A DNA stretch of 64,000 nucleotides from contig NZ_CP015863.1 in NCBI RefSeq assembly GCF_002163755.1, positions 1,798,001 through 1,862,000 of the forward strand, in the 5' to 3' direction. The translations under genes were made by a program, and so were the position numbers. The notes below the pieces were generated by a model. The model was given only the letters and a program-made list of their open reading frames with translations, did not search any database and had not been told where the DNA came from. This DNA is from Vibrio campbellii CAIM 519 = NBRC 15631 = ATCC 25920 (GTDB lineage Bacteria; Pseudomonadota; Gammaproteobacteria; Enterobacterales; Vibrionaceae). Shown piece after piece: positions 46,601-55,687 of the stretch (positions are counted from its first letter, which is position 1; every line of letters begins with the position of its first letter).

Positions 46601-47572
46601 TCATTTTTTTGTTGCAACTCCAATAGACCCAACTATCTCAGCCAGCCTTTTCGGGGTGTCAGGCAAGAACATATCATTTCTAGTTTGAAAAAACGCCAGC
46701 CAGCTTGCCAGCACCTGTTTATCCATGGCGGCGAATTGATAATGGAGCTTTAAAATCGAATCAGAGCAGTAAATTTTTTGACTGGGTGGAGAGCGATACA
46801 TGCGGCCCTGGCCATTTAATCCCGGGAATGGACAAAAATAAACTGTCTTGGTCGTGATGCCAGATTGGTCTAGGGCTCGTGCTAGGGCAATCACATTGGT
46901 CTGTTGTAGATCCTCAAGGTATATCAACAGGCTCATTTCCTTGTCATAAAGTTCAGCTAATGCCCGAGGGCTATTAAAGGCAACACAGTTGATCGTCGCT
47001 TCGATTTGAGCAGCGGTGCCCTGGAGGTTCTTTCCAGGCGTCTTTCCTATTTCGTAAATATTGAGAAGGACATCAACAGGTACCTCACCTTTCACCTGCT
47101 CACACACTTTAATAATGGCATCATTTTGATAAAAATCCTCAGTATTGCAGATATGATAATTTTGTAGCCCCCATTCATTTGCAAATAACCTCGTAAGCCT
47201 AGATATTTTTATAAGAATGTTGTCCCAGTCCACCGATAAACCCTCATACTTCAGCTTCTCACCATGTAGGCCAACAAATAAAATTGCCGTTGCTTTGAGC
47301 CTTGCCGCCACACTCACCAGATTATAAATCTTTGCGATACACTCCAACGTTAAGCTTGGAATACAATCTGTGATACAGACACCACTGCAAATGTAGGGAT
47401 TTTCACCAATGCTTTCCAATTCGCTAGCATCGAGAAAAAGGCCGGCATCTGTAAAAGGCAGACCCTCAAGTATGGCAGGGACTTTGCTCGAGACTAATTG
47501 AAATTTATTTAACGCTGTCGTGGCGTCTAAGCCATACCACCTCTCAATGAAGTCAAAGCCAAGGGTCAACAT
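46601..47572 (-). CDS. Trp/Tyr-tRNA-synthetase-like protein, degenerate
   Basis: A 323-residue protein with no clear database-style motif, but its layout follows class Ic synthetases. A Rossmann segment PYICSGVCITD...KIYNLVSVAARLKATAILFVGLHGEKL stands where HIGH would be. IYLEDLQQTNVIALARAL stands where the D-Q-x-x-H loop lies, and GLNGQGRMYRSPPSQKIYCSD occupies the KMSKS position. HIGH is lost and KMSKS is RMYRS, so it is not a housekeeping synthetase. It may activate or bind an amino acid for the cluster. Last gene of the operon. The relation is inferred by eye. Confidence 0.6.
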   Translation of the reverse strand: MLTLGFDFIERWYGLDATTALNKFQLVSSKVPAILEGLPFTDAGLFLDASELESIGENPYICSGVCITDCIPSLTLECIAKIYNLVSVAARLKATAILFVGLHGEKLKYEGLSVDWDNILIKISRLTRLFANEWGLQNYHICNTEDFYQNDAIIKVCEQVKGEVPVDVLLNIYEIGKTPGKNLQGTAAQIEATINCVAFNSPRALAELYDKEMSLLIYLEDLQQTNVIALARALDQSGITTKTVYFCPFPGLNGQGRMYRSPPSQKIYCSDSILKLHYQFAAMDKQVLASWLAFFQTRNDMFLPDTPKRLAEIVGSIGVATKK

Positions 47573-47598
47573 GAATACTCCTCATAGTTTTAGGTTTT

Positions 47599-48477
47599 TT
47601 ACTTGATACAATAAAAGTATGGCTGGTCGAGATAGTAATCTGTATGTATCGCTAGGTTCACCTGTCCACAAGCTTTAAATATTTGATGACGCTGCAACTC
47701 ATTTTCCGCTGAGACGGTAAAAAGTAACATGCCATCTTCTAATAGTGTTCCGTAGCATACCTCTAACCACTGGCAGAGTTTTTTTTGATATAAAGCCTCG
47801 TTTTTTAAAAAATTTTCATCTTCACTGAGGGTTATCCTGTTACCCATAAAATTTAATAACGGCTGTAGAGCCTGTTTAAACGACCCTCGCTGAAAATATG
47901 GAGGATCGAAATAGCAAATATCAACTTTATTATCAATCACCAAACTAGCCAAATCACTGGTTTTATAGTCGAGCAATTTATTTAGGTTTTTTGTATAGGG
48001 TACGAGCTTTTGTAATAATTCACTTATGTTTGATTGGCATTGAGAGAAATCTTCCAGCGTGACATTTTTGCCTTGAATTAAGCCATTAGCGCAATAAATC
48101 AGTGCATAGTTAGAAGCTATGTCATTTTTGTAAAAGTCACTGCCGATTATTTTTTCAATAACTTCTTTGCCTAGCTCATTTTTACATTCAAGTGTTTGAT
48201 ACTGAATATCAGAGAAGTACTGATAATCGGCCAAGATGGTCGCGATAAACATCTCGCTTAAAGGACTGGCATCTGAAGCTAATACTTGATGACCATTCAA
48301 TATAGAGGCAAGAGCCATAGTACCCGAACCGCAAAATGGGTCAGCAATCGTCAAAAGCCTATCAAAGTGACGTAAAAAGACCGCATCAAGCCAATCGTAG
48401 TTTTGTTCTGATGCGGGATAGAAATTCGCCTGATGATAACATTCCATAACAGCGGTTTTGTCGTTTTCTGTAATCAT
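47599..48477 (-). CDS. DPPY-type methyltransferase
   Basis: A class I methyltransferase of about 292 residues with motif I ADPFCGSGTMALAS and catalytic motif ICYFDPPYFQRGSF, as in N6-adenine/N4-cytosine DNA methylases and some rRNA or tRNA methylases. Placed in a small-molecule-like operon, its target may be a nucleobase or amine. The start is uncertain: ATG 48477 lies three bases after the upstream stop, ATG 48489 would overlap by ten bases, and neither has a strong ribosome site. Confidence 0.8.
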   Translation of the reverse strand: MITENDKTAVMECYHQANFYPASEQNYDWLDAVFLRHFDRLLTIADPFCGSGTMALASILNGHQVLASDASPLSEMFIATILADYQYFSDIQYQTLECKNELGKEVIEKIIGSDFYKNDIASNYALIYCANGLIQGKNVTLEDFSQCQSNISELLQKLVPYTKNLNKLLDYKTSDLASLVIDNKVDICYFDPPYFQRGSFKQALQPLLNFMGNRITLSEDENFLKNEALYQKKLCQWLEVCYGTLLEDGMLLFTVSAENELQRHQIFKACGQVNLAIHTDYYLDQPYFYCIK

Positions 48478-48479
48478 AG

Positions 48480-49502
48480 TTAAAACCATGTCGGAATGTT
48501 GATCTGAGAATCCGGACCAACCTTGTGGAGGTGTGTATTGAGTTTGATGTTGGTCGGCTCGCAGCGATCGCATTTATTCAGAGCCTTGCAGGTAAAATCT
48601 TTTCTGATTGCCTGATAATCAGGATCACACCAGACCTGCTCAAAGGTTTTTCCGTGAATTTTGGTAGCGATAACTTCATCAAAACCTGAATACATCAAAT
48701 CGTTACAACCGGTTAGTTTGCCGTTAACCGCATCTATGAAGGCGACATGGTTTAAAACATGACATTGATTCACCCCATGAGTTAACTCCGCAGGTTTAGT
48801 ACCGTGAACTGCAGTGGCAAAAAAGTCTTTCGGGTCATTGATATTAAGGTCCAAAGGTAGATTAAGACGTTCGATCTTATTGAGAATAAAATCAATTTCT
48901 TTCATTGCCACATCAATGTGGGCCTGAGTCATATTGATGGGCTGTTCACCATGAATAGGAATGAGGTTCCAGTAATTAACATTGTGGTCCTGTAAGAAGG
49001 GCAGAAAGTCCCTCAGGTGATAATAATTTGATGATGAGACAACACTGTTGACCACAAATTTCAACGACTTATTTTTTTCATACGAACGGCGTTGAATCAG
49101 TTTTATTCCTGCAGAGGCATTTTCTAGCAAGTTACGGGTTTTTCGTACGCTGTTATGTATTTCGGCATAAGGTGAATCGACCGAGCATACAATTTTCCCA
49201 ACTTTACTTTCGACTATCTCATCACAGAACTTAGTCAGATAAGCGCCATTGGTGATGAAGGAAAAGTTTGGCCGCTTATCGGTAATATATGATAGTAATT
49301 TTCTAATTGGCTTGTAAATAAATGCTTCTCCGCCGGTAAAGCGTACTTCACTTACACCTAATGCATCGAATTCATCAATCAGGCCTTTTATATAATTAAG
49401 GTCGGCATGTTCCCTACTTTGTTTGTAAGAATCGCACATTACGCAACGAGCATTGCACTCTTGCAATAACCGTAGATAAACTATTGATGGATATTTAGTC
49501 AT
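48480..49502 (-). CDS. Radical SAM enzyme 2 (SPASM-like)
   Basis: A 340-residue radical SAM protein. The iron-sulfur motif C-x3-C-x2-C is at Cys16, 20 and 23 (CNARCVMC), the SAM-binding FTGGEAF follows, and C-terminal cysteines (CHVLNH, GCNDL, CKALNKCDRC) suggest an auxiliary cluster. Its ATG overlaps the preceding stop (ATGA). It could perform a dehydrogenation, epimerisation or carbon-carbon chemistry on the cluster product. Confidence 0.88.
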   Translation of the reverse strand: MTKYPSIVYLRLLQECNARCVMCDSYKQSREHADLNYIKGLIDEFDALGVSEVRFTGGEAFIYKPIRKLLSYITDKRPNFSFITNGAYLTKFCDEIVESKVGKIVCSVDSPYAEIHNSVRKTRNLLENASAGIKLIQRRSYEKNKSLKFVVNSVVSSSNYYHLRDFLPFLQDHNVNYWNLIPIHGEQPINMTQAHIDVAMKEIDFILNKIERLNLPLDLNINDPKDFFATAVHGTKPAELTHGVNQCHVLNHVAFIDAVNGKLTGCNDLMYSGFDEVIATKIHGKTFEQVWCDPDYQAIRKDFTCKALNKCDRCEPTNIKLNTHLHKVGPDSQINIPTWF

Positions 49503-50551
49503 GATATTTCCCTAATGTCTATTGTATCGATAACATCCATTGGAACGCTTTGCTCATTGGTAGAAGAGTTTTTACAGCAACGAGAACAAACCGTATAAAG
49601 GCCGTTGTGAATGGTATTCAAAAACTTTTGGCGCATTGAAGAAAAATAAATTTCTTCCAGAGAATGTTCTTTTAAGTTTCCGAAGGGGATACCCAAACAA
49701 GGGGTAACATTGCCGTATGGGTCAATACGAATAGAGTTATCTACTTTAGTGCAAGAGTTGTTGGCAAAATAAGTCGGTTTCGAGTAGTAGTCATCTACTC
49801 TACTGAGCGGAACATTCGGTAGTAAATCAACTTTACCTTCAAGCAACTGCAATTGTTGTTTGAGTTTATCCAGAAGATTTAAATCAACCTGGGAGGTGGA
49901 GAACTGATGTTTATTGAGCACTGGAAATTCAGCTTCGATGGTATCGAAGCATTTTATTTGCATTTGCTGCTCTAAAAACCAAAGATGCTGTAACTGTAGA
50001 GGTAACCCTTCTTCCTCGCACCAATGATACAGTTCGGACAAGTGTGGGATGTTGAGGCTGTTGATAGTGCAGTTGATTTTGAAATCGGTTTTATCACCGC
50101 AGATTTCCCGTAACCTGCGAATATTTTTAACGGTTTTGGAAAAAGCGTTTTTATGAGCCCGGATCTTATCGTGAATTTTTGCCGGGCCGTCCAGCGATAC
50201 AGTGATGGACTGTGGCGGTAATTTCTCAATCAGCTCAAACTGCTCCTCGGTTATCTTGATGGCGCTCGAGAGTAAATTCACGGGTTGCTGACTGGCCAAA
50301 GTCTCATAAACTACCGAAAAGTGCTCGCTGAACAAGGGTTCGCCACCGGTTAAAGTGATCCTGGTATCCAACGGGAAGCTCAATAAATATTCTGCTACCC
50401 GAATCAACTCTTCACGATCGAGATATTGGGGTTTCACCCTGTAGGCATCGGAAAGTTGGGTGAAGGGACACATTACACATAACAACCCGCAATGGTAGGT
50501 CAGTTCCCAGGTAACACTCGCTTGTGCGTTCGTAACTTTGGTCATATTCAT
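49499..50551 (-). CDS. Radical SAM enzyme 1 (SPASM domain)
   Basis: A 350-residue radical SAM enzyme. C-x3-C-x2-C is at 21/25/28 (CGLLCVMC), with LTGGEPLFS for SAM binding and a C-terminal SPASM-type set (GNVTPCLGIPFGNLKEHSLEEI then CSRCCK). I begin at ATG 50551, four bases after the aminotransferase stop; a TTG at 50563 is in frame but poorer. It is clearly different from radical SAM enzyme 2, so two distinct radical steps are expected. Confidence 0.88.
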   Translation of the reverse strand: MNMTKVTNAQASVTWELTYHCGLLCVMCPFTQLSDAYRVKPQYLDREELIRVAEYLLSFPLDTRITLTGGEPLFSEHFSVVYETLASQQPVNLLSSAIKITEEQFELIEKLPPQSITVSLDGPAKIHDKIRAHKNAFSKTVKNIRRLREICGDKTDFKINCTINSLNIPHLSELYHWCEEEGLPLQLQHLWFLEQQMQIKCFDTIEAEFPVLNKHQFSTSQVDLNLLDKLKQQLQLLEGKVDLLPNVPLSRVDDYYSKPTYFANNSCTKVDNSIRIDPYGNVTPCLGIPFGNLKEHSLEEIYFSSMRQKFLNTIHNGLYTVCSRCCKNSSTNEQSVPMDVIDTIDIREIS

Positions 50552-50555
50552 GCTC

Positions 50556-51656
50556 TCACCCAATTATTCGTTTGATTTGTTCGGCTATTTGTACGGCTTG
50601 TTCCGCCGACAAGTTAGGCCCTGTGTGCAAGTTGACTACCCTTGGCAGAACGTCACTAGCGATCGAACAGTTAAGATGATTTTCAGGAAGCATCTGCTGT
50701 ACAAAGTCAAAGGTATGAATACCACGATAGGTACTTTCGAAAGGAATATTGCAGCTTCGTAGGTAGCCTGTAAAAGACTGCTCATCCATATGAAAATCGT
50801 CGGGAATTATCAGAGGGTATTTAGTCCAACTCACTCTTGTCGCAGGATGCTCCGACAGGGTGCCAAAGGCAGAAGAGCTAAAGTGGGATTGATATACTTT
50901 AGCGACTTCGCGTCTAGCCTGAAGAAATCCATCAAGTTGTTCAAACTGAGCCACACCCAAGGCGGCTTGTAATTCAGACAGTCGATAATTGAATCCGGGT
51001 TGATGGTATTTGTTCCAACCTGACATTCCATGATTGCGAATAAGCCTGACCTTGTTAGCAACCTCCTGATCATTGGTCAATACCATACCGCCCTCAGCGG
51101 CGCTGACCACCTTGGATGGGCTTAAACTGAAAGCGCCCGCTATGCCTATAGTGCCAACATGGCCATCTTGGGAAAAACAGCCCAACCCTTGAGCTGCATC
51201 TTCTATGACTTGGGATTTATCGAGCCATTGTGGTATTGCTGCAGGAATGCCATAAAGGTGAACGGGTATGAAGTATTTTGCACCATTATCAAACGCGTTT
51301 TTAATACTGTCTTCGGTTGGTTGGAGTGTGGTCGGATCTAAATCCAAAAGCCATGGTACGGCACCACAAAGTAAAATGGCATTTACCGTGGCGACAAAGG
51401 TATGGCAGGTTACGGCCACAATATCCCCGGGTTTTACACCTGCAGCGACCAAGCTTGCGTGAATAGCAGCGCTGCCTGAATTGACTGCAACGGCATACTT
51501 AGCGCTCGTATACTGACAAAATTGCGCTTCGAGTTTTTGTACAAAATGGCCGCTAGGTGTACCTGAAAGGTTGGCACTACGCAGTACTTCATCTATGTAT
51601 TGCCTTTCATTGCCGCCAATTACAGGAGCAATCCGAATCTCTTTAAATATTGACAT
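50556..51656 (-). CDS. DegT/DnrJ/EryC1/StrS aminotransferase
   Basis: A 366-residue PLP enzyme of the sugar aminotransferase family. The N-terminal FVQKLEAQFCQYTSAKYAVAVNSGSAA, the aspartate in VIEDAAQGLG and the PLP lysine in FSLSPSKVVSAAEGG (about 182) are present. Members transaminate keto-sugars or cyclitols in antibiotic and cell-surface pathways. The ATG follows the upstream stop by one base (TAATATG). Confidence 0.92.
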   Translation of the reverse strand: MSIFKEIRIAPVIGGNERQYIDEVLRSANLSGTPSGHFVQKLEAQFCQYTSAKYAVAVNSGSAAIHASLVAAGVKPGDIVAVTCHTFVATVNAILLCGAVPWLLDLDPTTLQPTEDSIKNAFDNGAKYFIPVHLYGIPAAIPQWLDKSQVIEDAAQGLGCFSQDGHVGTIGIAGAFSLSPSKVVSAAEGGMVLTNDQEVANKVRLIRNHGMSGWNKYHQPGFNYRLSELQAALGVAQFEQLDGFLQARREVAKVYQSHFSSSAFGTLSEHPATRVSWTKYPLIIPDDFHMDEQSFTGYLRSCNIPFESTYRGIHTFDFVQQMLPENHLNCSIASDVLPRVVNLHTGPNLSAEQAVQIAEQIKRIIG

Positions 51657-51657
51657 A

Positions 51658-52869
51658 TTAATCTACCTGCTGGTTGATGTGCTTCTTGATTTGAAGGGCG
51701 CCGTTAAACCCGCCGAAACAATCGTTAAAATTGGATTTCTGTTCTTGGATCAAGGCATCTAACAAAGCCGGGGCAGCGAGAAAATTAACGACCTTTTGAC
51801 TGAACGAATCGACAACCGAGACCAAATCAGCTGAGGGCAGCAGCGCCGAAGCTTGCTGTTGCAAGTGGATAGTGGCAGCCTTGGGATCTGTTGGCATTTT
51901 GTCCAAATCAAAATTCATCGGGCTGAAATCAGAGCTAGGATCTAAGATAGCGCGATTGAAGTGGTGGGCGTAATGTTGGTCCGGCAACAACAAATAAGGC
52001 GTACCGAGGAATATACTCTCTAGTGCTGTGGTTAATCCAGGAGGCGCCAACAGCAATTTGCTTTGCTTTATTTTTTCATTCATCTCCTGATGGCTGAAAG
52101 AACAGAAATTGTAATTGGCTTTGGTCTCTTCATCGACAAAAGCAAGCACTGTGGGGTTGATGGCAATATCGATTTTCAAATCACCTGGATACAGAGTTTC
52201 GATATTGTCGATAATATTGCAGACCATACGAACATAATCAATGGAAGATTGCTCTGTGGCAAAGGCTGACAGCTGGCCAGACAACGTTACCAACAAATCA
52301 GTGGGTTCCATTTCAACTTTGCTTTCGAAGTATGGCACTATGGCCTCAATTTCCTGGTGATTAGTAATATGAATTGAATGTTTAACCCTAGAACCATATT
52401 GCTGAACGAATGAGGTATCCGCAATATAATGGGCTAGAGCCTGAGAATTGTGCATCTCAATGGTTCTTGTTGTGTCAAATGCCTTATTGATATTGTTCTC
52501 AAGCTCACTTTTCATTTTTTCTAGGTCTGATTGTTCGAGGTTGGACCTCCACAAAAATGAAAGACTGTCGACGTAGTAGGTTTTCTTGCCGTAGGCAAAG
52601 CCTGTGATGACCAACGATGATTCCATCACACTTAAGATGGCGTCACACTGTTCAAATAATTCGGCATGTTTCTCCATATGGTTAACATCCAGTTCGACGA
52701 CATTGTCAAACAGACCTTGATTCATGCTCACCACCGTTTTAGCGGTGCCGCAGCCTAGAAACGTGATGTTATATTTGAGCTCTTTGAGCTGCTTTACAAT
52801 ACTCATCAGCTTGCCAATGGGGCCAAAACCGAACGGCTCAGCAGAAACCAGAAGATTGAGTCGCTTCAT
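51658..52869 (-). CDS. GT-B-like glycosyltransferase family protein
   Basis: A 403-residue protein with the plan of GT-B (MurG/GT28-like) transferases. The N-terminal LLVSAEPFGFGPIGKLMSIVKQLKEL has a glycine-rich loop, and the C-terminal donor site reads LLLAPPGLTTALESIFLGTPYLLLP. The acceptor and donor are unknown. The start at 52869 (AAGGAT six bases before ATG) is preferred over a longer frame that overlaps the phosphoribosyltransferase. Confidence 0.72.
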   Translation of the reverse strand: MKRLNLLVSAEPFGFGPIGKLMSIVKQLKELKYNITFLGCGTAKTVVSMNQGLFDNVVELDVNHMEKHAELFEQCDAILSVMESSLVITGFAYGKKTYYVDSLSFLWRSNLEQSDLEKMKSELENNINKAFDTTRTIEMHNSQALAHYIADTSFVQQYGSRVKHSIHITNHQEIEAIVPYFESKVEMEPTDLLVTLSGQLSAFATEQSSIDYVRMVCNIIDNIETLYPGDLKIDIAINPTVLAFVDEETKANYNFCSFSHQEMNEKIKQSKLLLAPPGLTTALESIFLGTPYLLLPDQHYAHHFNRAILDPSSDFSPMNFDLDKMPTDPKAATIHLQQQASALLPSADLVSVVDSFSQKVVNFLAAPALLDALIQEQKSNFNDCFGGFNGALQIKKHINQQVD

Positions 52870-52897
52870 TGCAATATCCTTATCAATTATTGATTTA

Positions 52898-53503
52898 CTA
52901 AAACAACGAAACGACTTTAGAGGTCTCACCAGTCACAGAAAGCTTTACCACACTTTTTACATCATGGCCGGTGGCAGCTTTGACTTTGGCTACACCTTCG
53001 TATTCAAGCTTTTCTGCCAGACAGACAATATCGACAATCTCGGCACCTGCCGATTCTACTGCTTCAATAAGGCCAATCAGGGTACCCCCGGTGCTAACCA
53101 TGTCATCGACAATGATCACCTTTTCACCTGGCTCAACCCCGTTTAAGTACAGCTTGCCTTCATAGTACTCACAGTCGAAAGGCACGACGATTTGACCATC
53201 GAGACCGTTCGGATACCAACGCGCCATGCCGAAAGGCAGATTGGTACTTAATGACACTGCCGCAACGAGAATTGCACCTTTTTCTTCTTCACCAACAATT
53301 TTGGTGGCTTCGGAAAAGTTACCCATTGAAATGATAGATTTTGCTGCCTCTGCCAGCACTAAAGGCTCTGTCGCCGGAACCTGTTCGGTCAGGGAGTTGA
53401 CGACGAACTGTTTGCCATCTATCGGCAGCAACGGACAGTTGTCAAAGGCTTGCTTGAGTGAGGTATAGTCAATACTGTTGGTTGATTGTTCTCGGTTAAT
53501 CAT
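52898..53503 (-). CDS. Phosphoribosyltransferase (APRT-like)
   Basis: A 201-residue type I phosphoribosyltransferase. The PRPP-binding motif VIIVDDMVSTGGTLI (about 129-143) is complete and the general fold matches adenine or xanthine phosphoribosyltransferases. It would join a nucleobase-like group to ribose 5-phosphate, suggesting that the cluster product or an intermediate is a nucleotide. The ATG overlaps the stop of the preceding gene (ATGA). Confidence 0.88.
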   Translation of the reverse strand: MINREQSTNSIDYTSLKQAFDNCPLLPIDGKQFVVNSLTEQVPATEPLVLAEAAKSIISMGNFSEATKIVGEEEKGAILVAAVSLSTNLPFGMARWYPNGLDGQIVVPFDCEYYEGKLYLNGVEPGEKVIIVDDMVSTGGTLIGLIEAVESAGAEIVDIVCLAEKLEYEGVAKVKAATGHDVKSVVKLSVTGETSKVVSLF

Positions 53504-54354
53504 AAAGGATTCCTACTTGCTGTTATGGTATTAAGGTATTTTGTTGCCAAATAGTCGCTGCACCGTGACTTACAGGTTTTGCATCCCATTTCGCCAGTTA
53601 AACAACTATCTAAAATCTTTGCACTGAAACTGTTCGAGTGATGCTCGCCATAATGAAAAAGGAGTTTGTAGACTTCACAGCTCGTTATTTTTTGTTCTTG
53701 CTCGGTTTCATGACCGCTGGGTAAACGGCTAAAAGACTTCTGGAAACTGTCTTTATTGTCAGGTGCTCCAAGTTTGATGACATCATGGTGCGGTTCATGT
53801 AGCACTATTGTTCCGATACGTTCATTCAAGTTTTTTGGTAGCGACTTACTTAATAGATAAATGAATTCAACGTCTGATTCATATACCAGCAACAGTAACT
53901 TTTGCTTTGTATTCCTATTCAGACGGTTGAGTAGGTAAGCCTGCAATTCCAGATGGCGGGAGTGTGGTTGTGTTATGTAATTTTTGGCCAAGAGTTTGTA
54001 TTTAATTTTATCGGCTGCATCGAGCAATGATTTAATACTTATCATTTTACTCATCACTTCTGTATTAAAGTGCCGGTCAAAAATTGAGGTTGCCTGGTGG
54101 ATGCTCTCTTCTCTTCCAGTAAGAATAATTTCTATCGGCGTGCCGAAAGAGGTGGCAAAGTCATTTAAGGCGAAGCAGTTGAGCAATTCCAAAGACTTGG
54201 ACAAATTAACACTATAAGGAAAAAACAGCGTTGATAATGATTGGTTGTGTTGAGCTAATAATCGATTAGCACCTAATTGTCCCTTGAACAACCTTATGTC
54301 AATAAGGCGTTGTGGTAGTAACGACCAAATGGTCCCATTAATAGGTGAAAGCAT
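53500..54354 (-). CDS. Second Trp-tRNA-synthetase-like protein, degenerate
   Basis: A 284-residue protein. The segment LELLNCFALNDFATSFGTPIEIILTGREE resembles the Rossmann strand-helix unit after HIGH in archaeal/eukaryal-type TrpRS and TyrRS. The end TGEMGCKTCKSRCSDYLATKYL resembles their C-terminal G-x-x-C-x-x-C-K helix. The HIGH and KMSKS motifs are absent. First intact gene of the operon; GGGAG lies ten bases before the ATG. The family relation is an inference. Confidence 0.6.
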   Translation of the reverse strand: MLSPINGTIWSLLPQRLIDIRLFKGQLGANRLLAQHNQSLSTLFFPYSVNLSKSLELLNCFALNDFATSFGTPIEIILTGREESIHQATSIFDRHFNTEVMSKMISIKSLLDAADKIKYKLLAKNYITQPHSRHLELQAYLLNRLNRNTKQKLLLLVYESDVEFIYLLSKSLPKNLNERIGTIVLHEPHHDVIKLGAPDNKDSFQKSFSRLPSGHETEQEQKITSCEVYKLLFHYGEHHSNSFSAKILDSCLTGEMGCKTCKSRCSDYLATKYLNTITASRNPL

Positions 54355-54402
54355 AGCAAAATTGCTCCCAATCTGTTGCTGAATTATTTTCTTGACAAAT
54401 GT

Positions 54403-55064
54403 TTAGTTTAAAAACCATACATATTCTGATGGCCTAGCATTAGGAGTAGAGAATATAAGAATATCTCGATACCCGAGTTCATTTTCATTTTTACATTTTG
54501 TCGGTGTTGTATAGTGAAAATACTCACTGTCATTAATAGTCAGTATTTCTCCAGGTTCTAAAATATGTTCGAAGACTACATTTCACGATCGGTGAGTACT
54601 TGTGATATACCGCCTTTAATATTTTTACGAGATATACAAAGAATACCAACGTACTCCATGCCATCTTGGTGAGGCCCCTCAACTAATGGAAAGCTTTCTT
54701 GACTCCCTCTACTAGTAATCCGATGCGCTTGTACTAAAACTTCCTTTTATTTTGATATACCACATATGCGCATGAATTTATTAATGACTTTCTTCAGAAG
54801 CTCATTGTTATAATTAAGTGGGATCTCAGGGTAATGCCTTACATCGAGTTCTTTTGCAGCAGTATATTTCTTGCCATGGAGAATTAGCAAAGGCTCATAG
54901 GAGTTTCGATTTAAATCGACACCATTGACGCTGACACGCGAGATATTTTTGTAACGCGACCCCGTTTTCAGGTAAGGATCAATAGGAATACTATTGAATA
55001 ACCTATCGAAGAAGGTAAGTTCCTCCTCCAAACATGCTCTATCGACTGAATATATTTTTTTCAT
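54403..55064 (-). pseudogene. 2OG-Fe dioxygenase (PF10014-like), broken
   Basis: On the minus strand MKKIYSVDRACLEEEL begins a protein that stops at TAA 54749. In the same frame it continues KEVLVQAHRIT, VEGPHQDGMEYVGILCISRK, NIKGGISQVLTDREM, then stops. One base out of frame it resumes with VFEHILEPGEILTINDSEYF, HYTTPTK and ELGYRDILIFSTPN. HQD, the second His and the RD are the iron and 2-oxoglutarate ligands of amino-acid hydroxylases of this family. One nonsense codon and one frameshift inactivate it. It is 48 bases upstream of the operon on the same strand. Confidence 0.8.
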
Positions 55065-55324
55065 TATTGGCATCTCGTATTTTAACCAGCAAATTATTTG
55101 GATATGCATTCAATAAAACTCTAATTAGATCATTACTTCAGTATCTTCCTACTCTTTCCCCAGACTATCTCAAGTTGTTGATATGATCGCAGACTACTCC
55201 TATACGCAACTGGGGTCACTGCAACATCTATAAAAATGTGAACAACTAGGCTGTATTTATAAAATAAAAATTAAAATGGGAACTTTTATAAAATACAACC
55301 AAATTACGAACAAGCGCTTGAAAA

Positions 55325-55340
55325 ACTGTATATAGAAACA
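55325..55340 (+). promoter_or_regulatory. LexA (SOS) box
   Basis: CTGTATATAGAAACAG, the CTGT-N8-ACAG consensus, eight bases before the ATG of the umuD remnant. Confidence 0.8.
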
Positions 55341-55347
55341 GTGTAAT

Positions 55348-55687
55348 TATGAACGGTATCCCTACTTCTACCCGTGTCAACATCACTGGCTTTGAGTCAC
55401 CTGCTGCAGACTAACGCCAAATTTCGCTCAATCTAGATGATGATGTCTCTTACAATCGCCGAGTCGTGAACAGGTTCCCCTACCCTACTGCGGATATTAC
55501 GCAGATCACCAAAGTGGTCTCTGAGCTGACGAACCAGCTCTTTTCTGAAGGTGTACCTTTTACAAGGTTGGAGTTGGGCTTTTGGATTTAGTCGACGGGT
55601 GGCGAGAGAAGGCGGATTTATTTAACCCTACGCCAAACAGTTCACCGTTAATGTGGTGTTGATGGCCTGAATCAGCGTTATGGCTAG
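55348..55687 (+). pseudogene. umuDC remnant (fused by deletion)
   Basis: After an ATG and a frameshift the UmuD N-terminus is readable (STITGFESPAAD, stop, RQISLNLDD). It runs directly into the C-terminal third of UmuC: DDVSYNRRVVNRFPYPTADI, TQITKVVSELTNQLF, a frameshift, then GVGLLDLVDGWREKADLFNP and after another shift DGLNQRYG. The UmuD peptidase and the UmuC polymerase core are deleted. This is a dead error-prone polymerase V operon still carrying its SOS box. Confidence 0.82.

Noticed and set aside
47599..48477. Restriction-modification system
   Set aside because: The DPPY methyltransferase has no partner restriction gene and is embedded in a radical SAM operon.
46601..54354. RiPP cluster with radical SAM maturases
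   Set aside because: No short precursor peptide gene or RiPP recognition element could be seen, and the PRTase, DegT and GT genes point to a small-molecule rather than peptide product; not fully excluded.
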